In this document: positions 24,717-33,828 of the stretch, piece after piece
How the letters are laid out: every line of letters starts with the position of its first letter
Numbering within the stretch: the stretch's first letter is position 1
Source: Bacillus sp. NEB1478
GTDB taxonomy: Bacteria > Bacillota > Bacilli > Bacillales > Fictibacillaceae
Direction: 5' to 3'
Assembly (NCBI RefSeq): GCF_031582965.1
Contig: NZ_CP134049.1
Span: 2,356,001-2,420,000, forward strand
Length of the DNA stretch: 64,000 bases
Program-made: the position numbers and the translations under genes
The notes under the pieces: model-generated
What the model saw: the letters and a program-made list of their open reading frames with translations, nothing else
Databases searched by the model: none
What the model was told of the DNA's origin: nothing

Positions 24717-25307
24717 GTGGCACAAGAGATTGAGATCGAATTTAAAAATATCCTTACATATGATGAATTTTTGCGACTCCTGGATAAGTTTTCTGTTAAA
24801 AAGAGTGCATTTACAGAACAAACAAACTTTTATTTTGATACTCCGGACTTTCATTTGAAGGCTCATAAAAGTGCTCTGCGTATTCGACTAAAAAATAATT
24901 CGTATACGCTAACCCTCAAACAGCAATATGAAGAACATATTTTAGAAACACATCAAAAATTGAGTGAAGAAATATTCACAAGCCTAATTAAAGGTGGCAA
25001 GCTGCCAGCTGGAGAAGTTAATGCAGTCTTAGAAAACTTACATATTCCTCTTAATGAAATTCGGCACTTAGGCGAGTTAACCACACACCGGGCTGAAGTT
25101 TCATATGAAATGGGTCTGCTTGTTTTAGATAAAAATCATTATTTAGGTAAAATCGACTATGAACTTGAATACGAATCAACCGATTATAAAAGAGGGAAAG
25201 AAGTTTTCCTTGAACTCTTGCAAGCAAATAACATCCCAGCGCGGGCTACAGAAAGTAAAATTCATCGTTTTTTTCTGGAAAAACTCAATCGAGGTGGACT
25301 CTCTTGA
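24717..25307 (+). CDS. yjbK: CYTH-domain triphosphatase-like protein YjbK
   Basis: 196 residues. EIEIEFK at residues 4-10 is the E-x-E-x-K signature of CYTH / triphosphate tunnel metalloenzymes; later strands supply RIRLK (about 56-60), TLKQQ (about 66) and the Glu-rich pair KIDYELEYE (about 144-152). Family members hydrolyse inorganic triphosphate or similar substrates. GTG start after AGGAGG. Its last codon and stop overlap the cwlQ start (TTGA). Confidence 0.92.
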   Translation: MAQEIEIEFKNILTYDEFLRLLDKFSVKKSAFTEQTNFYFDTPDFHLKAHKSALRIRLKNNSYTLTLKQQYEEHILETHQKLSEEIFTSLIKGGKLPAGEVNAVLENLHIPLNEIRHLGELTTHRAEVSYEMGLLVLDKNHYLGKIDYELEYESTDYKRGKEVFLELLQANNIPARATESKIHRFFLEKLNRGGLS

Positions 25308-25969
25308 ACATTCAATCTTGGAAAGCCCTAATGGAAATCCAAGCTTTACAGCAAATTAATATAAATCCTGCCTCTTCGAATTCAGGAGAAAACAGTGAGA
25401 ATTCTTTTTCGTCACTTTTACAAGAAGCTTATTCTAAGGCAGGTATGGCATCTGCTGAAAGTGGTTCACAAATGAACCCAAGCCCAATGCTTCAAATGTC
25501 AAGCCAAGTACCATTGCTAAACTCAAACTTGTTGGGTACATCATTTCCAGTCAGTAAAAATTCCTCTGAGAAAATGAGCATACCGTCTAAGAATCTTGAT
25601 GATCTTATCACTCGTACCGCTTCTAAATTTGGTGTTGATCCACACTTGATTCGTTCGGTTATTAAACACGAATCTAACTTTAAAAGTACTGCCGTCAGTC
25701 ATGCTGGTGCACAAGGTCTTATGCAGCTTATGCCAGCTACTGCTAAATTCCTCGGCGTTACAAATGCATTGGATCCCGTACAAAATGTTGAAGCTGGGAC
25801 TAAATACTTAAAGATGATGCTTGAAAAGTATGATGGTAACGAACAACTAGCCCTTGCCGCTTATAACGCGGGACCTGGAAATGTGGATAAATATAACGGA
25901 ATACCTCCTTTCAAAGAAACAATAGCTTACGTTAATAAAATCATGAATACGTATAGTTCCAACATCTAA
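25304..25969 (+). CDS. cwlQ: Lytic transglycosylase / muramidase CwlQ (YjbJ)
   Basis: 221 residues. N-terminal 95 residues are low-complexity Ser/Asn/Met-rich; the C-terminal SLT domain starts near 98. The catalytic Glu is in [13 protein letters not shown] (about 119-131), followed by [17 protein letters not shown] and [15 protein letters not shown]. It cleaves the peptidoglycan glycan backbone. No signal peptide is evident, as in B. subtilis YjbJ. TTG start overlapping yjbK by 4 bp. Confidence 0.9.
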   Translation: MNIQSWKALMEIQALQQININPASSNSGENSENSFSSLLQEAYSKAGMASAESGSQMNPSPMLQMSSQVPLLNSNLLGTSFPVSKNSSEKMSIPSKNLDDLITRTASKFGVDPHLIRSVIKHESNFKSTAVSHAGAQGLMQLMPATAKFLGVTNALDPVQNVEAGTKYLKMMLEKYDGNEQLALAAYNAGPGNVDKYNGIPPFKETIAYVNKIMNTYSSNI

Positions 25970-25993
25970 ACTCTCCTTTAGGAGGGTTTTTAT
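25968..25993 (+). terminator. Terminator of yjbK-cwlQ
   Basis: ACTCTCC/GGAGGGT with TTTA loop, then TTTTATTT. Confidence 0.88.
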
Positions 25994-26017
25994 TTGGGCT
26001 AAAAATGTTCTTATTGT

Positions 26018-26047
26018 TTGCGTACAATTGAAGAACCTTGCTACAAT
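26018..26047 (+). promoter_or_regulatory. Probable SigA promoter of yjbI-spxH
   Basis: TTGCGT (26018-26023), 18 nt, TACAAT (26042-26047); 34 bp before the yjbI ATG. Confidence 0.6.
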
Positions 26048-26081
26048 AAAATTACAAATTAACGCAAGGAGCTTTTGCACC

Positions 26082-26483
26082 ATGTTTGATGAAAAAAAAA
26101 CACCCTATGAACTTATTGGGGAAAGGCAAGGAATTGAAAAGCTTGTCACTTCCTTTTATGCATTAGTAAGCAAAGATCCTGTGCTGTCTCCTCTTTTTCC
26201 GGAAGACTTATCGGAAACAGCATACAAGCAGACACTATTTTTAAGCCAGTTTTTGGGTGGACCACCTTTATATACCGAAGAATTCGGACATCCTATGTTA
26301 AGAGCACGCCACATGCCTTTTCCGATTACTGATGTACATGCCGAAAGATGGCTTAATTGTATGGAACGGGCGATGACAGGACAAAAGCTAGAAACACACC
26401 TGCAGGAATTTTTATTAAGCCGATTGAAAATGACAGCTTATCACATGGTTAATACAGAAAGGAGCGAGAACGCTGACACATAA
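26082..26483 (+). CDS. yjbI: Group II truncated hemoglobin YjbI
   Basis: 133 residues, the size of TrHb2/GlbO. The 2-on-2 globin fold is shown by FLSQFLGGPPLYTEEFGHPMLRARHMPF (about 53-80), with the proximal His in R-H-M and a conserved Trp (ERWLNCM). It binds O2 or NO at a haem and lies, as in B. subtilis, directly before spxH. ATG 26082 follows AAGGAG. Confidence 0.93.
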   Translation: MFDEKKTPYELIGERQGIEKLVTSFYALVSKDPVLSPLFPEDLSETAYKQTLFLSQFLGGPPLYTEEFGHPMLRARHMPFPITDVHAERWLNCMERAMTGQKLETHLQEFLLSRLKMTAYHMVNTERSENADT

Positions 26484-27375
26484 TAAGTCCAATTTTTTGT
26501 ACGACGACCATGAGAATTTTAACCGTCAAGTTAATCAAAAGCCATTGGAAATCTATTCTGTCATCGATCCGCTTTGTCCAGAATGTTGGTCATTGGAGCC
26601 TGTTTTAAAGAAGCTGCAAGTTCAGTATGGTCGCTACTTTACACTTCGCCACTTTGTAAGTGGAAGTTTGGAATCATTAAATACGTATGTACCTAAAAAT
26701 AGAAAAGGCTTAAAAACAGCCGAGCAAATTGCTGAAAAATGGAAGAAAACTGCTTCTCTTACAGGGATGAGTTGTGATGGGGATGTATGGTTAGAAAACC
26801 CTGTCTCATCACCTATTAAAGCTACTTTGGCAATAAAAGCTGCTGAACTGCAAGGGAAACAGCAAGGAATGAAGTTTCTTAGAAAGCTGCAGGAAAATTT
26901 ATTCTTAAACAAAAGAGATATCGGAAATGAAGAAGTACTTTGTGATATTGCACGATCGGTTGGTCTGGATGAAGAAGAATTTTTAAAAGATTTATCATCC
27001 GCTGCTGCAATAAAAGCCCTGCACTGTGATTTGAAATTTTCGAAAGAGATGGATGTCACTCAAATCCCGACTCTTATTGTATTTAATGACAAGACAGACG
27101 ATGATGGCATTAAAATATCAGGTCGCTACTCCTATGATGTTTATGTAGAAATACTACGGGAGATGTTAGGTTTTCCTATCGAACCTGCACCGCTGCCAGA
27201 TCTTGAAGAATTTCTTTCAATCTATACATTTGTAGCGACAAAGGAAGTTTCTGTCGTTTATCAAATCAGTAATGAAGAAGCTGAGAAACAGTTAAAACGA
27301 CTTGTTTTAAAGCAAAAAGTCGAACGTATTCCCGTGAAATACGGAACTTTCTGGAGATATGTTCAGAACCGCTAA
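26473..27375 (+). CDS. spxH: ClpXP adaptor SpxH (YjbH), DsbA-like
   Basis: About 300 residues. The thioredoxin/DsbA-type fold has DPLCPECWSLEPV (about 32-44), and VTQIPTL (about 195) supplies the cis-Pro strand. SpxH delivers Spx to ClpXP; spx itself is at 33430. Start problem: no ATG, GTG or TTG has a ribosome site. TTG 26497 lacks one, whereas AAAGGAG lies eight bases before an in-frame CTG at 26473, inside the yjbI end (11-bp overlap). A CTG start also gives an N-terminus of the length seen in B. subtilis. CTG is therefore used here. Confidence 0.88.
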   Translation: MTHNKSNFLYDDHENFNRQVNQKPLEIYSVIDPLCPECWSLEPVLKKLQVQYGRYFTLRHFVSGSLESLNTYVPKNRKGLKTAEQIAEKWKKTASLTGMSCDGDVWLENPVSSPIKATLAIKAAELQGKQQGMKFLRKLQENLFLNKRDIGNEEVLCDIARSVGLDEEEFLKDLSSAAAIKALHCDLKFSKEMDVTQIPTLIVFNDKTDDDGIKISGRYSYDVYVEILREMLGFPIEPAPLPDLEEFLSIYTFVATKEVSVVYQISNEEAEKQLKRLVLKQKVERIPVKYGTFWRYVQNR

Positions 27376-27383
27376 AAAAATTG

Positions 27384-27427
27384 AAGCTGATCCTTAAGTG
27401 CTTGTACTTTTCGGATCAGCTTTTTTA
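27384..27427 (+). terminator. Terminator of yjbI-spxH
   Basis: AAGCTGATCC/GGATCAGCTT perfect stem, long loop, followed by TTTTATTT. Confidence 0.88.
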
Positions 27428-27453
27428 TTTATTTCTTTATTTTTCGAAATTAC

Positions 27454-27546
27454 ATTTTTGTCTGATTGCTCTTTCTTTTTGTTTGATTACCTTCAATTTT
27501 TGTCTGATTGCTCTCACTATTGATTACCTTCGTTTTTTGTCTGATA
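27454..27546. repeat. 21-bp-period intergenic repeat array, locus 2
   Basis: TTTTTGTCTGATT-type units start at 27454, 27475 (one base changed in the core: GTTTGATT) and 27496, exactly 21 bp apart. A truncated unit follows (27517-27531, about 5 bp shorter) and a final GTCTGATAA unit at 27532. It abuts the stop codon of the convergent GNAT gene at 27550. The core relates to locus 1 (GTTGGATT). Confidence 0.85.
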
Positions 27547-27549
27547 AAT

Positions 27550-28044
27550 TTAATTCCTCAGCAGTAATTGATAAAAGTGGACGTCTTGCCACACTTCAAA
27601 TTTGAAACCTACCTCTTTAAAACAGCCTACAAATTCAAATCCATATTTTTTATGAAGATGTACACTGGCTTCGTTTCCGCCTGTAATTCCGCCAATTACT
27701 GTATGATAGCCAAGAGTGTCTGCTCTTTGCAGAATTTCTTTCATCAGTAAATTTCCGATCCCCTTTCCCTGCTGTCCCCAATGAATATAGATAGATAGTT
27801 CTGTAGTCTTTGCATAAGCAGGTTTATCTCGGAAAGGGCTTAAGCAGCTATAGCCAATCACTTTATTTTCTTCAACGGCTACAATAAGCGGATACTTTTC
27901 ATTAAATTTGTCAAACCAGATCTGTCGTTCTTCTAGTGATTGTTCTTTTAAATCAAAAGTGGCTGCTAAATTCATTATCGCATAATTGTAGATCTCCAAA
28001 ATCTCTGGCAAGTCCTGCTGAACAGCTTCTCTAATCTGTATCAT
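27550..28044 (-). CDS. GNAT N-acetyltransferase (phosphinothricin acetyltransferase-like, YncA type)
   Basis: 164 residues. N-terminal IREAVQQDLPEILEIYNYAI and central GQQGKGIGNLLMKEI (acetyl-CoA pyrophosphate loop, about 91-105) plus GGITGGNEASVHLHKKYGF (about 118-136) are typical of the PAT/YncA subgroup. The substrate may be an amino acid analogue (for example methionine sulfoximine), not shown. It has no obvious own terminator; its 3' end runs into the repeat array. Confidence 0.88.
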   Translation of the reverse strand: MIQIREAVQQDLPEILEIYNYAIMNLAATFDLKEQSLEERQIWFDKFNEKYPLIVAVEENKVIGYSCLSPFRDKPAYAKTTELSIYIHWGQQGKGIGNLLMKEILQRADTLGYHTVIGGITGGNEASVHLHKKYGFEFVGCFKEVGFKFEVWQDVHFYQLLLRN

Positions 28045-28155
28045 CTGCGGTGTTCCTTCTTTCTAAGAATATTATTCATTTATTATAGACATCTTTTGGA
28101 CGTGCTTGCATATCCTCATTCTAGCAGAATAAATATGTACAAAGGAGGAGTCACA

Positions 28156-28332
28156 ATGTATTTAATTCTTTTTCTCATCAGCTTAATTTCACTAGGGGGA
28201 AGTTTTTATTACTTTGTCCTCTCCCTGTTAAATATGGCACCAAAGATTTTAGCATTTCCGCTTCTATTTATTGCGATTCTTTTTACCACGCTTTGCTATA
28301 ACTATCGTTCAAAACTTAAAAGAATTGGTTAA
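28156..28332 (+). CDS. Small two-helix membrane protein, 58 aa
   Basis: AAAGGAGGAG lies ten bases before ATG 28156. Two hydrophobic segments (about 2-24 and 30-48) and a positive tail (YRSKLKRIG). No family recognised; between a GNAT gene and pepF. Confidence 0.75.
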   Translation: MYLILFLISLISLGGSFYYFVLSLLNMAPKILAFPLLFIAILFTTLCYNYRSKLKRIG

Positions 28333-28335
28333 TGT

Positions 28336-28376
28336 AAAAAATCCTGCCCAACAATTTGGACAGGATTTTTCTTATT
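28336..28376. terminator. Bidirectional terminator (58-aa gene / pepF)
   Basis: AAAATCCTG-CCA / TGG-CAGGATTTT stem flanked by A-run on the left and T-run on the right, serving both convergent genes. Confidence 0.9.
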
Positions 28377-28381
28377 TTGAA

Positions 28382-30199
28382 TCACTCGGCAAAAAGTAAT
28401 TCTTCCATTTCATCTAAAATAGATTCAAATACTTTTAGCGCATTTTCAATTGGTTCTGGTGTTGTCATATCAACGCCGGCTTTTTTCAATACTTCGATCG
28501 GGTAGTCAGAGCTTCCCGCTTTTAAGAAATCCATGTATCGGTCAACAGCTGGCTTTCCTTCTTCAAGAATTTGTTTAGATAATGAAGCCGCAGCACTGAA
28601 TCCTGTTGCATATTGATAAACATAGAAGTTGTAATAGAAGTGAGGAATTCTAGCCCATTCTAAACCAATTTCTTCATCGATTACGAGATCTTCACCAAAA
28701 TATTTAACGTTTAGATCATAATAAATTTTCGTTAATAGTTCAGGAGTAAGAGGTTCTCCATTTGCAGCACGAACATGGATTTCCTGTTCGAATTCTGCAA
28801 ACATAGTCTGGCGGAATACAGTACCTCTAAATCCTTCTAAATGATGATTTAGCAAGTACAGTTTTTCCTTCTTATCAGATGTTTTCTGAAGCATGTAGTG
28901 ATTAAGCAGCGCTTCATTACATGTTGAAGCCACTTCTGCTACGAAAATGGAATAGTCAGCATACGGATATGGCTGATTTTCACGCGTATAATGACTGTGA
29001 ACTGAGTGACCGATTTCGTGTGTCAAAGTGAAAAGATTGTTAACATTATCTTGCCAGTTCATTAAAATATATGGCATTGTCCCATAAGCGCCAGAAGAAT
29101 AAGCACCACTGCGCTTGCCGGCATTTTCATGAACATCGATCCAGCGCTTTTCGTAACCTTCTTTTACGATTGTTTTGTACTCATCACCCATTGGATCTAA
29201 GCTATCCAAAACAAGCTGTTGCGCTTCTTTAAAGGTTACTTCCATCTTAGCATCTTTAACAAGCGGAGTGTAAAGATCATACATGTGAAGCTCTTCAAGA
29301 CCAAGCGCTTTTTTACGCAGACGAACATATCGGTGCAATAAGTTCAGGTTATCATTTACCGTTTTTACTAAGTTGTCATATACAGCTTCAGGAATATTGT
29401 TATTGTTTAGAGCAGCTTGACGTGCTGAATCAAAATGGCGCACCTTCGCAAAGAAGTTATCACGCTTTACAGTTCCAGCAAGTGTACTTGCAAAAGTATT
29501 TTTGTAAGAGTCATAAGTTCCATAAACCGCTTTGAAAGCCTCTTCTCTAACACTGCGGTCAGAGCTTTCCAAGAAACGAATATAACGGCCATGTGTGATT
29601 TCTATCTCTTCACCATTCTCGTCTTTAATTACAGGGAATTTTAAATCGGCATTGTTGAGCATACCAAAAGTGTTGCTTGAAGTATTCGCTACTTCTCTTA
29701 CATCAGCCAGCAGAGCTTCCTCTTCTTTAGATAGAACATGAGGGCGCTGACGGTTAATTTCATCCAAAGCATGCTTGTAAAGTTTTAGAGGTTCATAGCT
29801 TTTTAAATATTCAACAAGAGTTTCTTCTGAAAGTGATAAAATTTCAGGTACAGCAAAAGAAACAGTGCTGCTGACTTGTGTAGCCAGATTGGAAGCACGG
29901 TCGTTTAAACCTTGGTATAGGGAATTCGTAGTGTCCTGGTCATATCTCATATGAGCATATGTATATAGCTTACCAAGCTTTTTCGTAACTTCATCCTGTT
30001 TTTGAAAATAGGAATAAAGCGTTTCAGCGGACTCTCCTAATTTTCCCTGAAATGATTTTAATTCTGGAAGCAGATCTTTCGTTTCTGTGAACTCTTTTTC
30101 CCACACTTCATCCGTAGAATAAATCGCTTCTAAATCCCATGTATCCGCTACAGGAACTTCATTACGTTTCGGTAATGATTTCGTTTTAGTTTGAGACAT
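28382..30199 (-). CDS. pepF: Oligoendopeptidase F
   Basis: 605-residue M3B metallopeptidase. HEIGH (in LTHEIGHSVHSHY, about 388-392) gives the two zinc His and the catalytic Glu; the third ligand is in FVAEVASTCNEALL (about 412-425). It degrades imported or intracellular oligopeptides. Start ATG 30199, five bases after GGAGGTG. Neighbour of coiA as in B. subtilis yjbG. Confidence 0.95.
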   Translation of the reverse strand: MSQTKTKSLPKRNEVPVADTWDLEAIYSTDEVWEKEFTETKDLLPELKSFQGKLGESAETLYSYFQKQDEVTKKLGKLYTYAHMRYDQDTTNSLYQGLNDRASNLATQVSSTVSFAVPEILSLSEETLVEYLKSYEPLKLYKHALDEINRQRPHVLSKEEEALLADVREVANTSSNTFGMLNNADLKFPVIKDENGEEIEITHGRYIRFLESSDRSVREEAFKAVYGTYDSYKNTFASTLAGTVKRDNFFAKVRHFDSARQAALNNNNIPEAVYDNLVKTVNDNLNLLHRYVRLRKKALGLEELHMYDLYTPLVKDAKMEVTFKEAQQLVLDSLDPMGDEYKTIVKEGYEKRWIDVHENAGKRSGAYSSGAYGTMPYILMNWQDNVNNLFTLTHEIGHSVHSHYTRENQPYPYADYSIFVAEVASTCNEALLNHYMLQKTSDKKEKLYLLNHHLEGFRGTVFRQTMFAEFEQEIHVRAANGEPLTPELLTKIYYDLNVKYFGEDLVIDEEIGLEWARIPHFYYNFYVYQYATGFSAAASLSKQILEEGKPAVDRYMDFLKAGSSDYPIEVLKKAGVDMTTPEPIENALKVFESILDEMEELLFAE

Positions 30200-30275
30200 A
30201 CCCACACCTCCAAGTAAATTCAAAGAAAAATGCTAACATTCTTCTTATGTATATCTACATTTTACCAGAAAATGC

Positions 30276-31457
30276 TTATACAAAGTCAAAAAATCCGCCT
30301 CTTAAACTGAAAATTTTGTCTAGTTGGAACGCTTCGTCCAAAGTTGCTGGATATGAAATTGCATCTAGTTTTTTATAGAAATTTTCATGAATTTGGACGA
30401 TCACTTTTTCTTCTTCTAAAAAAGTTAAATAACCATGGAGAGCTGTCTTAAAGTTCTCATTCAAATATGGAAAGCTTCTTGTAGAAAATATTCTTTTAAA
30501 AATCAATCTTGAAAATTCTGATTCGATTTGAGAAAACAGAAATGTATTAGGGAGCTTTTCAATGTAATAAAGAAGATAGGATTGCCAAATGAAAGCGGCA
30601 GTATCGAAGTGATAAAAATCACGAGTTGGCACACCTGCTAAAGGAGAAAACAGCGTAAGGGATTTATGATGATAATAGAGGACTTTTTTCAAATACATAC
30701 TTGCAGGGCTGATGTTTTTAAAAGCTGTTTTTCTCCAACTCTTTTTTTGGTTCATCCATTGTGTAATTAAACACTTCGAATCAACTGAACCCTTTTTTAC
30801 ATCATTTAACCCCCTTAAATCTTTTAGAGAAAAGCTCTGAACTTTTCCCAGAATTTTGTTTGATGTTAACGGTATAATATTATGCACTAATAAAAATTTC
30901 TGCTGTAAGGGGCAAAAATAATAAAGATATAGATTCCCATTCAGATCTTTCTTTGCAGCAGTTAAGTCACCACTTTGAATCGAATAAAGCTCATTATGTA
31001 TCTTTTTCAGACGCTTCTTTGCAAAAATCCAGTCTGATTCCATATTCAGAGACTTATATCCATTTATTCTCCTGCAAAATATTTCTTTTTTCATAGAAAC
31101 GCACTGGAATTCTACGGCATGGTTTTGTAATGGGAGATAGATGTCCGGTCGCTGTTCGATACCTCGTATGTATTTCTCTAATATTGGCTCTTCTTTAAAA
31201 CTCTGAAACCAATGATACAATTTTTTCTTTCCGAGCAAATGATATTCTGTCTCTGCTTCATGATAAGGAAGACAATTTGAATCTTGAGAATGGGCAAAAT
31301 GCCATACCTTTTTTGTTCCGCACTTTGGTATGACTTTATTTTTGCATACTGGACAAAGCAGCACATCTATCTTTAATATTTCCTTCCATCCTTCTTTTGT
31401 AATATCTCCGAGCATATTAACAGACTGATTTTGAAACAACGCTACTAACAATGACAT
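30276..31457 (-). CDS. coiA: Competence protein CoiA
   Basis: 393 residues. N-terminal CPVCKNKVIPKCG and WHFAH (about 33-57) form the CoiA zinc-finger-like region, followed by the nuclease-like domain with EYHLLGKKKLYHWF (about 70-83), RPDIYL and VEFQC (about 101-117) resembling a PD-(D/E)xK core. CoiA helps process DNA taken up during transformation. Start chosen at ATG 31457; a TTG two codons later would fit the ribosome site (AGAAGGG) better. Long upstream extension rejected. Confidence 0.85.
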   Translation of the reverse strand: MSLLVALFQNQSVNMLGDITKEGWKEILKIDVLLCPVCKNKVIPKCGTKKVWHFAHSQDSNCLPYHEAETEYHLLGKKKLYHWFQSFKEEPILEKYIRGIEQRPDIYLPLQNHAVEFQCVSMKKEIFCRRINGYKSLNMESDWIFAKKRLKKIHNELYSIQSGDLTAAKKDLNGNLYLYYFCPLQQKFLLVHNIIPLTSNKILGKVQSFSLKDLRGLNDVKKGSVDSKCLITQWMNQKKSWRKTAFKNISPASMYLKKVLYYHHKSLTLFSPLAGVPTRDFYHFDTAAFIWQSYLLYYIEKLPNTFLFSQIESEFSRLIFKRIFSTRSFPYLNENFKTALHGYLTFLEEEKVIVQIHENFYKKLDAISYPATLDEAFQLDKIFSLRGGFFDFV

Positions 31458-31561
31458 CCCTTCTTTCTTTTCACTTATTATGAAGGGATATACATGCATG
31501 TTCATCTTTGTAAATTCGATATAATTAACTGCAATCAATTGATTTTTAAGAATATTACCCA

Positions 31562-31602
31562 TAAAAAAAATAAAAACCGATTTCAATAGAAACTGAAATC
31601 GG
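31562..31602 (-). terminator. Terminator of mecA
   Basis: CCGATTTCA/TGAAATCGG stem and TTTTTATTTTTTTT on the minus strand. Confidence 0.93.
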
Positions 31603-31609
31603 CAAAAAC

Positions 31610-32281
31610 TTATAATTTAAAATATTCTTGAACGTGATCTAATGCATTTTCGGATACAATATTTTTTCCATACTCCTGAATCCGATAAACAGATAGGTCA
31701 GAGTCGTTTCCGTATTCGAGAAGCTGTGCCAGTAAATCATCTTGTTCTTTGTCAGTAGCTTCTGCATTAAATGTCACATATAGAAAATATCTTCCTTCGA
31801 AATGATACAACGAGTTTTCAAATGACGAAGAATCGATCGTGTGACTTAATAAAATAACATCTTCAAAGTCATTAAACGTAAACAAGAACGATAAATAATC
31901 CTCATCCGATTCTTCTAATTCATCGTATTCTTCTTCTTCAACTTGAAATTGCTGGTCGAGCAGCTTCTCAATATGCTGATCAACGGGAAGATCCAGCTTA
32001 TCATCACCGATAGGGAGTTCAATTTTTTTGCCGTCTTTAGACATTTGGGCACGCGTTACGATAATTTCGAGTCCTTTATCTAAAGCTTGGACTTGAATCC
32101 AAAGAGGACCTTCTAGTGGAAATTGTTCTTGCTGATGGGCCTCATCCATCATTTCCCAAAAAAGTTCTTCTCCTCTTTCTCGATCAGACCATATTTCTTC
32201 GCGGTCAAATCCTCGATCTTCTATGTCACGATACGTAATAAAAAATTTTATGGTGAACTCATTCACTCTTTCAATTTCCAT
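31610..32281 (-). CDS. mecA: ClpC adaptor protein MecA
   Basis: 223 residues. N-terminal domain MEIERVNEFTIKFFITYRDIEDRGF and acidic linker (EEEEYDELEESDEDY, about 115-130), C-terminal domain GRYFLYVTF etc. MecA brings ComK and other substrates to ClpCP. ATG 32281 follows GGGAGAG; a longer frame to 32350 is not supported. Same neighbourhood as coiA and spx. Confidence 0.95.
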   Translation of the reverse strand: MEIERVNEFTIKFFITYRDIEDRGFDREEIWSDRERGEELFWEMMDEAHQQEQFPLEGPLWIQVQALDKGLEIIVTRAQMSKDGKKIELPIGDDKLDLPVDQHIEKLLDQQFQVEEEEYDELEESDEDYLSFLFTFNDFEDVILLSHTIDSSSFENSLYHFEGRYFLYVTFNAEATDKEQDDLLAQLLEYGNDSDLSVYRIQEYGKNIVSENALDHVQEYFKL

Positions 32282-32501
32282 GTCTGCTTCTCTCCCTTCT
32301 CTCCGGTTTGTTCGTGAAGGGATAAATACCCCTAGAAAAAAGCATTTCAAAGTTCCTTTAAGTTTCCAACCAGTAACACGTCAATCACTATAAACCTCTT
32401 GTACCTTATTCTATGACAAATCAGCTAATATGGAAATAAAAAAGGCGTAAAATTACTGCCCTTTTTTACCTCTCAATGTGAAGTACAACACAGCTTGAAA
32501 C

Positions 32502-32530
32502 TTGACGCAAAGTACAAGCTAGACTATAAT
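32502..32530 (+). promoter_or_regulatory. Strong SigA promoter of yjbE
   Basis: TTGACG (32502-32507), 17 nt, TATAAT (32525-32530). The leader to the TTG start is about 65 nt, too short for a yybP-ykoY manganese riboswitch. Confidence 0.85.
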
Positions 32531-32603
32531 TCATTAGGTCTTAAGGGTTAACATATTGTACCATAACTCACATGAAATTTCATTAATCACGGGGGGCTTA
32601 AGC

Positions 32604-33272
32604 TTGGAAACTGATTTTCTCATATCCCTTTTACAAATCATCGCAATTGATATCCTTCTTGGTGGTGATAATGCCATTGTCATTGCTCTGGCAAGCCGAA
32701 ACTTACCTGAAACTCAAAGAAATAAGGCTATCTTTTTGGGAACGGGTCTTGCAATCATAGTTCGTATCATACTAACAGTCCTGGCCGTTTATTTATTAAA
32801 TATACCTTACCTTTACTTAATTGGCGGAGTACTGCTAGTTATCATCGCGTATAAGCTTATTCTTGAAGAAGATGAAGATCTTAATGTGAAAGCTGGTAAA
32901 AGTTTATCTGATGCTGTTAAAACCATTGTATTTGCTGATATTGCAATGGGACTTGATAATGTATTGGCAGTTGCCGGTGCTGCACATGGAAATATTATTT
33001 TAGTCATGATTGGGCTTTTAGTTTCTGTACCTATAATTATATGGGGCAGTAAAATAATATTACACTTTATGGAGCGTTTCCCATTATTAATTTATTTAGG
33101 AGCGGGTGTTCTTGCTTTTACTGCAGCAGGTATGATTACAGAGGAAAAAATGATTCATTCTGTTTTTGCAGATAATCCATTGCTTGAATACGGAGTATAT
33201 ATCTTCTTGATTCTAGGTGTGATTTTCGGTGGAATCTTTACGAATAAGTTAAAAGGAAAAACAAATAACTAA
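32604..33272 (+). CDS. yjbE: TerC-family membrane protein YjbE
   Basis: 222 residues, seven or so membrane helices. GGDNAIVIALA (about 20-30) and GLDNVLAVAGA (about 117-127) are the paired TerC Asp-Asn motifs. Family members in Bacillus act in Mn2+ efflux or metalation of exoenzymes. TTG 32604, seven bases after GGGGGG, is the start; the frame to 32556 lacks a site. Its terminator forms a convergent pair with that of spx. Confidence 0.9.
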   Translation: METDFLISLLQIIAIDILLGGDNAIVIALASRNLPETQRNKAIFLGTGLAIIVRIILTVLAVYLLNIPYLYLIGGVLLVIIAYKLILEEDEDLNVKAGKSLSDAVKTIVFADIAMGLDNVLAVAGAAHGNIILVMIGLLVSVPIIIWGSKIILHFMERFPLLIYLGAGVLAFTAAGMITEEKMIHSVFADNPLLEYGVYIFLILGVIFGGIFTNKLKGKTNN

Positions 33273-33276
33273 TAAT

Positions 33277-33318
33277 AAAATCCTGCCTCCATAACGGGGC
33301 AGGATTTTTATTATTATT
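33277..33318 (+). terminator. Terminator of yjbE
   Basis: AAAATCCTGCC..GGCAGGATTTT perfect stem, then TTATTATTATT. Confidence 0.92.
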
Positions 33319-33392
33319 GATCAACGCCGAAATTCATTTGTTATTACCATTTTCTTTGTTCTCAAGTAAGACAACTGGAATCCGCAGTTAAA

Positions 33393-33423
33393 TAAAAAAC
33401 TTCCGCTGAAACTAACGGAAGTT
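33393..33423 (-). terminator. Terminator of spx
   Basis: AACTTCCG/CGGAAGTT stem, 9-nt loop, TTTTTTATTTAA on the minus strand. Confidence 0.9.
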
Positions 33424-33429
33424 TTTATA

Positions 33430-33828
33430 TTATTCATTTACAAGACGCTGTGCTTCCATAAGCTGGAATGTTCGAACTTTTCTTGGTAAGAAGCGTCGAA
33501 TTTCGTCTTCATTGTATCCGACTTGCAAACGCTTTTCATCCAAAATAATAGGACGTCTTAATAATCCTGGATGATCTGCAATGAGCTGATATAAATCCTG
33601 CAAAGGCATGGATTCAAGATTAATGTTTAATTCTTGGAACGTCTTGGAACGAGTTGATATAATCTCATCAGTACCGTCCTCAGTCATTCGCAAAATTTGC
33701 TTTACCTCTTCTATTGAGAGTGGCTCTGAAAATATGTTTCTTTCTTGATATGGAATTTCATTTTCTTTTAACCATGCTTTTGCTTTTCGGCATGATGTAC
33801 AGCTCGGCGAAGTAAATAGTGTGACCAT
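33430..33828 (-). CDS. spx: Redox-responsive transcriptional regulator Spx
   Basis: 132 residues, ArsC-like fold. CxxC redox switch in [10 protein letters not shown] (residues 10 and 13), [25 protein letters not shown] near the C-terminus is a near-identical Spx block. It binds RNA polymerase alpha-CTD under disulfide stress. ATG 33828 follows AAGGAGAG. Preceded by yjbC, as in B. subtilis. Confidence 0.97.
   Translation of the reverse strand: MVTLFTSPSCTSCRKAKAWLKENEIPYQERNIFSEPLSIEEVKQILRMTEDGTDEIISTRSKTFQELNINLESMPLQDLYQLIADHPGLLRRPIILDEKRLQVGYNEDEIRRFLPRKVRTFQLMEAQRLVNE

Noticed and set aside
30276..31586. N-terminal extension of CoiA to 31586
   Set aside because: The extra 43 residues overlap AT-rich leader sequence and have no ribosome site; CoiA homologues start near 31457.
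32531..32603. yybP-ykoY manganese riboswitch before the TerC gene yjbE
   Set aside because: The leader is only about 70 nt with no matching paired elements, while the riboswitch needs over 100 nt.
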